Assembly: GCA_049514335.1 (NCBI GenBank)
Contig: JBEKVE010000152.1
Location: 1 to 7,551 of the forward strand
Direction: 5' to 3'
Source: JBEKVE01 sp049514335
Lineage (GTDB): Bacteria; Actinomycetota; Acidimicrobiia; Acidimicrobiales; UBA8190
Length of the DNA: 7,551 nucleotides
The position numbers and the translations under genes were made by a program. Positions 1-5,279 of this stretch are shown here, piece by piece. The stretch's first letter is position 1. Each line of letters opens with the position of its first letter. The notes under the pieces are model-generated. The model had not been told where the DNA came from and made no database searches. It was given only the letters and a program-made list of their open reading frames with translations.

Positions 1-45
1 GGCCCCACCGGACGCCCGGGTCCCTGGCGACCACCCCCACCGGAT

Positions 46-110
46 CGGTCGGTCGGTGCAGGCCGGGCGCTGCGCGGGAGACGGTCGGTCGGTTGTGGGC
101 GGGCGCTGCG
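46..110. repeat. Imperfect 36-bp direct repeat, two copies
   Basis: CGGTCGGTCGGT occurs at 46-57 and 82-93, and GGGCGCTGCG at 65-74 and 101-110, both offset by exactly 36 nt. The offset is a multiple of three. In the forward frame that is open from position 2 to a TGA at 290-292, the two copies read as a 12-residue repeat with the pattern GRSVxxGRCxxx. This fits either a coding repeat or a simple duplication in GC-rich DNA. The frame enters from the left edge and could be the end of a gene there, but nothing in it is recognisable. Confidence 0.6.
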
Positions 111-138
111 TGTCTCCGATGGTGCCGATCGAGAGGGA

Positions 139-164
139 CGATCTGGGCGATCTGGGCGATCGGG
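139..164. repeat. Short 9-bp tandem repeat (CGATCTGGG)
   Basis: The unit CGATCTGGG occurs twice in succession, at 139-147 and 148-156, followed by a partial third copy, CGATCGGG, at 157-164. In the same forward frame as the 36-bp repeat it reads as Asp-Leu-Gly repeated. No function is evident. Confidence 0.6.
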
Positions 165-403
165 CCGCCCAGCTCCTCCCGCTCGCTGCGGTCGCACGCC
201 CCCCTGCTGGCGGTTCGGTCGCTCAGGGCGTGTCGGCGGTCGGGCCGTGCCGGAGGATCGACCGCGCACGGGAGGCCGCTCGGATGGCGTGAATCGTTCC
301 GGTCGGGCGCTCGTCGCTGCCCGGCGTACGTCCCCGTCGCGCCGCTCCGCACCGTCGCCGCGACCAGTCGGACGCGGCCGGCGCTCGCCCGTGACCGGTC
401 GAG

Positions 404-1156
404 ATGACGGGCGACCGGGCGGTCGATCGGGACGTCCACGATCGGCACTCCGGCCACCAGCGCCGGACCGCGTCCCGGGACTCGTCGGACGGGGCGGACG
501 GGCAGGACGGGTAGGACGGGTAGGACGGGCAGGACCCGGCGGACGGGACCATCCCCCCGTGTTGTCCCCACCACTGCGGCCCCGAGCCGGCGCTGCTCTA
601 CCGGGGATGCCTCCCCGCGCCGGGTCGCGCCCGGGTCGACCGCTCGTGGGACTCGACCTGCCTACGGGACGCCCCGACCCTCCGGCCCGTACCGGTCCGC
701 GTCTTGGCCCCCCGGGACCAGCCGCGCGCGGACCTGCCGGTCTCGCGGTGCGTGGGCCCCCCGGCCCGGCGGTGCGTGGTGCGGCAGATCGAGAAGGGCG
801 TGGACCTCCGGGCGCAGCGGCCCGTGGCCCCGATGCCCGTGGGTATGCCCCTCCCCCGCGGGTCGACGATCCACCCCTCGCACCGGCGGGACGGCCCGCT
901 CCACCCGTCGTCGGACGCCGCGGCGCGGAACCCGCCCCGCGGCGAGAGCCGTCGGGGGAGTTGTTGGGGGTGTGGGATCCGCCGCGAGGACCACCTGGTC
1001 GCCGGGGACGGCCCGCCGATGCGTCCCTGGGCACCGGATGATTGTACCGACCAAGCGGTGGGGCCCTGTCCTGGCCCTGGTCACACTGACGCTGCCCCCA
1101 CGCCGGGCGGCGGGGGGACCACCCGCCCCCACAGCGGCCCCGGGCCCCCGGCCTGA
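404..1156 (+). pseudogene. Coding-like frame broken by two TAG codons; possible gene remnant
   Basis: The frame runs from ATG 404 to TGA 1154-1156, with in-frame TAG codons at 512-514 and 521-523. Between 524 and 941, only 7 of about 139 codons end in A or T by hand count (about 95% GC3). First positions are about 79% G+C and second positions about 63%. GC3 above GC1 above GC2 is the normal order for a real gene in a high-GC bacterium. The signal fades after about 1035. The reading is rich in Cys, His, Arg and Pro, with Cys/His clusters near 560-577 and a CWGCG group near 965-979, but matches no family I know. After the TAGs the first usable start is TTG 704, without a ribosome binding site. 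It may be a decayed gene, a gene with readthrough, or compositional periodicity without coding. The reverse strand shares some of the periodicity and is not fully excluded. Confidence 0.3.
487..549. repeat. Seven-copy 9-bp tandem repeat (GGACGGGYA-like)
   Basis: There are seven consecutive 9-bp units. Those at 496-504, 505-513, 514-522 and 523-531 are GGACGGGYA (Y is C, T, T, C), and the flanking units at 487-495, 532-540 and 541-549 are diverged. In the + frame with the strong GC3 signal, each unit reads Asp-Gly plus a third codon, running GCG, CAG, TAG, TAG, CAG, GCG, ACC. The two TAG codons differ from CAG by one C-to-T change. On the reverse strand the array reads as X-Pro-Ser repeats without a stop. 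Confidence 0.85.
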
Positions 1157-1204
1157 CATCGGCGTCAGCGCTTTTCGAAACCCATCAACGCGAGAATCGT
1201 CGCA

Positions 1205-1218
1205 GAACGTTAACGTTC
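1205..1218. promoter_or_regulatory. Perfect 14-bp palindrome, candidate operator for the importer operon
   Basis: GAACGTTAACGTTC equals its own reverse complement over 14 bp and lies 50 nt before the GTG start of the receptor gene. A weak -10-like sequence, GTTATC, follows at 1221-1226, but no convincing -35 box was found. A second small palindrome, TTTCGAAA, lies at 1173-1180. The placement and perfect symmetry suit a dimeric repressor site. LacI-family operators often have this kind of compact even palindrome with central CG or TA steps, but the regulator is not in this window and the family assignment is a guess. Confidence 0.5.
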
Positions 1219-1254
1219 GGGTTATCTCCGGCGGCGAGTGCCGGTGGCAGCACC

Positions 1255-1262
1255 AAGGGAGG
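1255..1262 (+). promoter_or_regulatory. Strong ribosome binding site deciding the GTG 1268 start
   Basis: AAGGGAGG closely matches the anti-Shine-Dalgarno complement and ends 5 nt before GTG 1268. This favours that start over GTG 1238 in the same frame, which lies upstream of this site and has no comparable motif before it. Confidence 0.85.
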
Positions 1263-1267
1263 CACTA

Positions 1268-3199
1268 GTGAGACGAGCCCGGGCAGTTTTCTCCATGGCC
1301 GCAGTGGTGATCAGCGCTGCCCTACTCCTGGCGGCGTGCTCTTCTTCTCCGTCGAGTAGCGCCAATGGCAAGGGAACCACCGTCCCCACCGGCGGCACCC
1401 CGAGCACCGGAGGCACCGCCGTCTGGGCCGAGCTCCCCGGGTCTGCCCCGAACTTCATCTTCCCCTTCGACCCCCCGGGTCTGTTCAGCGTTCCCAACAT
1501 CTCGCAGTTCCAGTACCTCATGTACCGGCCGCTGTACTGGTTCGGCCAGGGCACGACCCCCGATCTCAACCTGTCGCTGTCGCTCGGCAAGCAGCCCGTC
1601 TACTCCAACAACTCGCAGACGGTCACGATCGACCTGGACCCCTACATGTGGTCCAACGGTGAAACCGTGAGCGCCCAGGACGTCGTGTTCTGGATGAACA
1701 TGATGCACGCCGACAAGAACAGCTTCGGTGCCTACGTGCCGGGCATCGACGCCATCCCGGACGACGTGACCAACGTCGTGGCCACGAGCCCCACCGAGGT
1801 CACCTTCACCCTGAGCGGGCCGGTCAACACCAACTGGTACACGTACAACAACCTGTCCCAGATCACGCCCATGCCCAAGGCGTGGGACGTCACGGCCGCG
1901 GGCGCAGCGCCCGGATCGGGTGGGTGCTTCAGCGGGACCTACGGTTCGGCTTCGACCGACACCGCTTGCACCAAGGTGTTCGACTACCTGGCCACGGAGG
2001 CGGGCTACAACCCCTCGAACCCCAAGGCCGCCAACAACTCCTTCTCCACCTACGCCACGAACCCGCTGTGGCAGATCGTGGACGGGCCCTGGCACCTGAC
2101 CTCCTTCGACGCCACGGGCAACGTCACCATGGAGCCCAACTCGAGCTACTCCGGTCCGGTCAAGCCGAAGCTGGCCAAGTTCGTCGAGGCGCCGTTCACC
2201 GACGAGCCCACGGAGTACAACGCCCTGCTGGGTGGGAAGCTCAACGTCGGCTACCTCCCTCTCGCCAACGTCTCCAAGGCCACGACGAACCCGGAGGTGG
2301 TGGCGGCGCAGGACTCGCGGCTTTCGGACTTCTACCTGAACGAGTACTACGGCTGGGAATTCGCCTACTTCCCACTCAACTTCAACTCGACCGGTAACGG
2401 CGGCACGGCGGGCAAGATCATGTCCCAGCTCTACTTCCGCCAGGCCATGCAGACCCTGGTCGACCAGCCGGCCATCATCCAGAAGGTCTTCAAGGGCTAC
2501 GGGGCGCCGGAGTACGGCCCCGTCCCCGTGCTGCCGGTGACGAGCTTCCTGTCGTCGGGAGAGAAGACGAACCCCTACCCCTACAGCCAATCGGCGGCAG
2601 AGCATCTCCTGTCCTCGCACGGCTGGTCCATCAAGGCCGGGGGCACCGACACCTGCACCAAGCCCGGCACGGGGTCAGACGAGTGCGGCGCCGGCATTCC
2701 CGCCGGAACGCCGCTGTCGCTCGACCTGCAGTTCGCTACGGGCATCACCACGCAGACCGAAGCGGTCAACGACGAGATCTCGTCGTGGGAGTCGGCAGGC
2801 ATCCACATCAACGAGACCACGTCGACCTTCGACACGGTGATCGGCAACGCAACGGCCTGCACCCCGGGCCCGAGCTGCACATGGGAGATGGAGGACTGGG
2901 CCGGGAGCTGGGTGTACTCGCCCGACGTCTACCCCACCGGTGAGGAGCTGTTCGCCACCGGTGCGGTGGCCAACTACGGCAGCTACTCCGACGCCACGGA
3001 CGACGCCAACATCAAGGCCACCGACTTCACCAGTGCATCGCTGGACAACTACGAGAACTACCTGGCCAAGCAGGTCCCCGTCATCTACCTGCCGGACCAG
3101 GTGCAGTCCCTCACGGAGATCCAGAACAACCTGCGGGGCGTCACCCCGCAGAACCCCCTGTCCACCGTCACTCCGGAGGACTGGTACTACGTCAAGTAG
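1268..3199 (+). CDS. ABC importer substrate-binding lipoprotein (peptide/nickel family 5)
   Basis: Receptor of an ABC importer, expected to sit outside the membrane as a lipid-anchored protein that captures the solute and delivers it to the two permeases encoded next. From GTG 1268 the product has 643 residues. Residues 1-23 form a lipoprotein signal with Arg at 2, 3 and 5, a hydrophobic core and the lipobox LAAC, with Cys24 as the lipidated residue. A flexible Ser/Thr/Gly/Pro linker follows to about residue 48. The body resembles the OppA/DppA (SBP_bac_5) family, with typical stretches such as WSNGETVSAQDVVFW and, further on, YFRQAMQTLVDQPAI. It is longer than the roughly 500-560 residues common in the family. 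Six other cysteines lie in three close pairs: 220/234, 463/473 and 531/537. Family assignment rests on style and operon context. The substrate is unknown; peptides are the usual guess. Confidence 0.93.
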   Translation: MRRARAVFSMAAVVISAALLLAACSSSPSSSANGKGTTVPTGGTPSTGGTAVWAELPGSAPNFIFPFDPPGLFSVPNISQFQYLMYRPLYWFGQGTTPDLNLSLSLGKQPVYSNNSQTVTIDLDPYMWSNGETVSAQDVVFWMNMMHADKNSFGAYVPGIDAIPDDVTNVVATSPTEVTFTLSGPVNTNWYTYNNLSQITPMPKAWDVTAAGAAPGSGGCFSGTYGSASTDTACTKVFDYLATEAGYNPSNPKAANNSFSTYATNPLWQIVDGPWHLTSFDATGNVTMEPNSSYSGPVKPKLAKFVEAPFTDEPTEYNALLGGKLNVGYLPLANVSKATTNPEVVAAQDSRLSDFYLNEYYGWEFAYFPLNFNSTGNGGTAGKIMSQLYFRQAMQTLVDQPAIIQKVFKGYGAPEYGPVPVLPVTSFLSSGEKTNPYPYSQSAAEHLLSSHGWSIKAGGTDTCTKPGTGSDECGAGIPAGTPLSLDLQFATGITTQTEAVNDEISSWESAGIHINETTSTFDTVIGNATACTPGPSCTWEMEDWAGSWVYSPDVYPTGEELFATGAVANYGSYSDATDDANIKATDFTSASLDNYENYLAKQVPVIYLPDQVQSLTEIQNNLRGVTPQNPLSTVTPEDWYYVK

Positions 3200-3233
3200 G
3201 AGTGTGGCTCAGGCCACCTAAACCTGGTGATGC

Positions 3234-3280
3234 GAACCACCCCGGTCCGACGCGCAGTACACGGTGGGCCGGGGTGGTTC
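3234..3280 (+). promoter_or_regulatory. Strong intercistronic hairpin between receptor and permease genes
   Basis: GAACCACCCCGG at 3234-3245 pairs perfectly with CCGGGGTGGTTC at 3269-3280. The stem extends inward through 3246-3249 and 3265-3268 with two G-U pairs, giving about 16 bp around a 15-nt loop. No run of T follows, so it is not a classical intrinsic terminator. It ends 20 nt before the permease ATG. In binding-protein operons such structures commonly protect the receptor message or reduce readthrough, so that more receptor than permease is made; that role is inferred here. A weaker 5-bp hairpin (GTGGC/GCCAC) lies just upstream at 3204-3217. Confidence 0.75.
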
Positions 3281-3300
3281 CGCGCTAGCGTGCGGCCGAG

Positions 3301-4257
3301 ATGATCGGGTTCCTGGTCAGACGGGTCGTGCAGGCCTTAATCGTCACCGTGCTCGTCCTGCTTCTCGTGTTCCTCCTGGCGCACCTCATCCCCGGGGGAT
3401 TCGCCCGGGCCGCCATCGGCACACGGGCCACCAAGCAGCAGATCGCCCAGTTCAACCAGGTGAACGGGTACAACAGGGCGATCCCGATCCAGTTCTGGAT
3501 CTACCTGAAGGACCTCGTGTGGCACCACAACCTGGGCTACTCGTACAAGTCCAACCAAGGGGTCACGGCCCTCATCGAAGAACGACTCCCGAAGACCTTG
3601 GTGCTCGTGGGGATCTCGACCGTCCTGGCCCTGATCGTGGCCATCCCTCTCGGGATCCTGCAGGTGGTGCGGCGCAACAAGCCCATCGACTACGTGCTCA
3701 CCGGCGTCTCGTTCGTCGGGTACGCAATGCCCGCCTTCCTCCTCGGCGGCCTGCTCATCCTGTACTTCGCCGTCGACATCCACCTCTTCTCGGTGGAGGC
3801 GCCACAGGGCCAGACCGTCGGCGCCATCCTCGGTGATCCGCGCGCGTTGGTGCTGCCGGAGCTCACGCTGGCGGCCATCACCATCGCCTCGTTCAGCCGC
3901 TACATGCGTTCTTCGATGATGGAGGCCATGACCGAGGACTACGTCCGTACCGCCCGCGCCAAGGGGGCCGGCCCCCGTCGCGTCCTGTTCCTCCACGCCC
4001 TGCGCAACGCCCTCATCCCCATCGTGACGCTGATCGGGCTCTCCATCCCCGCCATCGTGAGCGGTGCGATCATCACCGAGACGGTCTTCAACTACCCGGG
4101 CATGGGCCTGCTGACCTACCAGGCGGCCCTGCAGACCGACGTCCCCCTCCTGCTCGGCACGGCGCTGGTCGCCACCCTCGCCACCGTCGTGGGCTCGTTC
4201 ATCGCCGACGTCCTGTACGCCCTGATCGATCCGAGGATCCGCTATGCCAGTCGGTGA
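3301..4257 (+). CDS. dppB: ABC importer permease, DppB/OppB type
   Basis: One of the two membrane subunits forming the translocation channel. The 318-residue length is normal for the family. The N-terminus has the family hallmark: a short basic start (MIGFLVRR), a hydrophobic segment at about 10-30 and a Pro-Gly at 31-32. A large external loop follows, then membrane segments at about 98-121, 130-158, 184-202, 236-262 and 283-308. The EAA-type cytoplasmic loop that docks the ATPase is clear at about 211-240, with EDYVRTARAKGAG followed by LRNALIP. The protein ends in the usual DPRIRY tail. ATG 3301 is preceded in frame by a TAG at 3286-3288, so the start is well bounded, although the ribosome binding site is weak. 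The weak site and the hairpin just upstream both suggest lower expression than the receptor. The symbol denotes the family; the substrate is not established. Confidence 0.95.
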   Translation: MIGFLVRRVVQALIVTVLVLLLVFLLAHLIPGGFARAAIGTRATKQQIAQFNQVNGYNRAIPIQFWIYLKDLVWHHNLGYSYKSNQGVTALIEERLPKTLVLVGISTVLALIVAIPLGILQVVRRNKPIDYVLTGVSFVGYAMPAFLLGGLLILYFAVDIHLFSVEAPQGQTVGAILGDPRALVLPELTLAAITIASFSRYMRSSMMEAMTEDYVRTARAKGAGPRRVLFLHALRNALIPIVTLIGLSIPAIVSGAIITETVFNYPGMGLLTYQAALQTDVPLLLGTALVATLATVVGSFIADVLYALIDPRIRYASR

Positions 4258-5260
4258 CGAACGCGACGTGACCGGCTCGCCCTGGTCCGAGACGCCCCTG
4301 GTGGAGGAGGTGGTGGGCGTTCCCGTTGCCGGCACCGCGTCCGGCAACGGCGCCACCCCGGGCGCGATGGGCCCCGAGGGCGGCGAAGCGATCTCGACCG
4401 GCGGAATGCTCCGTCAGATCGTGCGGGTCTTCCGGGAGAACAAGCTGGCGGTGGTCGGCCTCGTCGTCATCGTGTTGATGATCCTGTTCTGCTGGCTGGG
4501 GCCGGTCTTTTACCACACCAACCAGACGAACGCTCAGGCCGCGCTGGTGAGCAACACGCCGGCCAACTCCCCGCCGAGTTCCACGAATCCGCTCGGCACC
4601 GACAACTCGGGCTTCGACATCCTCGGCCGGCTCATGTTCGGCGGGAAGAACTCGCTCCTGGTGGGGCTGGCCGCCGCCCTCCTCGGGACGTCGTTCGGCG
4701 CGCTCTACGGTGCGGTGTCGGGCTTCTTCGGCGGGTGGATCGATGCGCTCATGATGCGCATCGTGGACACCTTGCTCTCCATCCCCTTCCTCTTCCTGCT
4801 CATCGTCCTGGCGGTGATCTTCCACCCCACCGTGATCGTCCTCATCATCATCATCGCCCTGGTGTCCTGGCTCGTCCCGGCACGCCTCATCCGCGGCGAG
4901 ACGCTCACGCTGCGGGTCCGCGAGTACGTGCAGGCAGTGCGAGTGATGGGCGGAAAGAGAAGCAGGATCGTGCTCCGGCACATCCTGCCCAACGCCATCG
5001 GCACGATCATCGTGAACGCCACCTTCCAGGTGGCAGACGCCATCCTGCTGCTGGCGGCACTGGGGTACCTCGGGCTCGGCGTGCCTGCACCCCAGACCGA
5101 CTGGGGCACGATGCTCACGTACGGCATCAACGACATCACCGCCAACTACTGGTGGCAGATCTATCCGGCCGGGCTGTGCATCGTGCTCGTGGTCGTGGCC
5201 TTCAACTTCGTGGGCGACGCCCTCCGGGACTCCCTCGAGGTCCGGCTGCAGCGTCGCTAG
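4244..5260 (+). CDS. dppC: ABC importer permease, DppC/OppC type, with N-terminal extension
   Basis: Second membrane subunit, expected to pair with the preceding permease. It has 338 residues. ATG 4244 overlaps the end of the upstream gene by 14 nt, which suggests translational coupling, and a GAGG at 4233-4236 is suitably placed. The first 54 residues are Gly-, Ala-, Pro- and acid-rich and hydrophilic. The family domain starts at about residue 55 with LRQIVRVFRENKLAVVGL. The first membrane segment is about 68-88. The conserved NPLGTDNSGFDILGRLMFG block starts at 115, further membrane segments follow, and the EAA-type loop at about 226-249 reads VREYVQAVRVMGGKRS then RHILPN. The ending, FVGDALRDSLEVRL, is typical. 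An internal ATG at 4406 would give a standard-length protein but lacks a clear ribosome binding site. The symbol denotes the family only. Confidence 0.95.
   Translation: MPVGDERDVTGSPWSETPLVEEVVGVPVAGTASGNGATPGAMGPEGGEAISTGGMLRQIVRVFRENKLAVVGLVVIVLMILFCWLGPVFYHTNQTNAQAALVSNTPANSPPSSTNPLGTDNSGFDILGRLMFGGKNSLLVGLAAALLGTSFGALYGAVSGFFGGWIDALMMRIVDTLLSIPFLFLLIVLAVIFHPTVIVLIIIIALVSWLVPARLIRGETLTLRVREYVQAVRVMGGKRSRIVLRHILPNAIGTIIVNATFQVADAILLLAALGYLGLGVPAPQTDWGTMLTYGINDITANYWWQIYPAGLCIVLVVVAFNFVGDALRDSLEVRLQRR
4323..4350 (+). repeat. Perfect 10-bp inverted repeat inside the start of the second permease gene
   Basis: CCGTTGCCGG at 4323-4332 and CCGGCAACGG at 4341-4350 are exact reverse complements separated by 8 nt. 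The hairpin lies about 65 nt after the end of the upstream permease, within the low-complexity N-terminal extension of the downstream one. No T-run follows, so it is not an intrinsic terminator. It could affect message stability or be incidental in GC-rich DNA. Confidence 0.6.
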
Positions 5261-5279
5261 AGCAGGTCAGCCCGCGACG
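5252..5279. terminator. Weak inverted repeat across the two convergent stop codons
   Basis: CGTCGC at 5252-5257 pairs with GCGACG at 5274-5279 around a 16-nt loop containing both stop codons. A smaller CCCG/CGGG stem overlaps its right arm at 5271-5281. There is no T-run on either strand. It is the only structure I see at the junction where both transcripts should end, so it could act as a poor bidirectional terminator, but the stem is short and may be chance. Confidence 0.2.

Larger units (their letters stand above)
1..1160. other. Very GC-rich stretch without a confident gene
   Basis: No open frame here combines a believable start, a ribosome binding site and a recognisable protein. Several long open frames exist on both strands, but at about 80% G+C stop codons are rare by chance, so length alone proves nothing. 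Long readings such as 247-1041 on the + strand are dominated by Gly, Pro, Arg and Ala, as expected of a non-coding frame. What can be supported is two tandem 9-bp repeats, one 36-bp direct repeat, and a coding-like base periodicity on the + strand between about 404 and 1035; each is listed separately. G+C drops sharply near 1160, where the promoter region of the transport operon begins. No tRNA, rRNA or mobile-element signature was seen. Confidence 0.6.

Noticed and set aside
223..552. Reverse-strand open frame of 109 codons with X-Pro-Ser repeats
   Set aside because: No proper ribosome binding site, and the first codon position is more A/T-rich than the second, which is not the normal pattern. 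The repeats reflect the 9-bp array.
1..661. Reverse-strand frame open from 661 to the left edge, continuing another open stretch at 662-1159 after one TAG
   Set aside because: The reading has a fairly protein-like Val/Leu/Asp content, but this frame shares its second codon position with the + frame that has the better GC3>GC1>GC2 order, so it is probably its mirror. It remains the main alternative if the left flank is coding.
247..1041. Long + strand open frame of 264 codons
   Set aside because: The reading is mostly Gly, Pro, Arg and Ala, and its codon positions have the wrong base bias; it is a shadow of GC-rich sequence.
1238..1267. Earlier GTG start for the receptor gene, adding 10 residues
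   Set aside because: It has no ribosome binding site, and the strong AAGGGAGG at 1255-1262 lies inside this segment, correctly spaced for GTG 1268. The later start also gives a standard lipoprotein signal.
1322..2620. Long reverse-strand open frame opposite the receptor gene
   Set aside because: It lies wholly inside a gene with clear protein family features and has a Gly/Val/Arg/His-heavy shadow composition.
3337..4356. Long reverse-strand open frame opposite the permease genes
   Set aside because: It is antisense to a well-supported permease and has the Asp/Glu/Gly/His-rich composition expected of the complement of membrane-protein codons.
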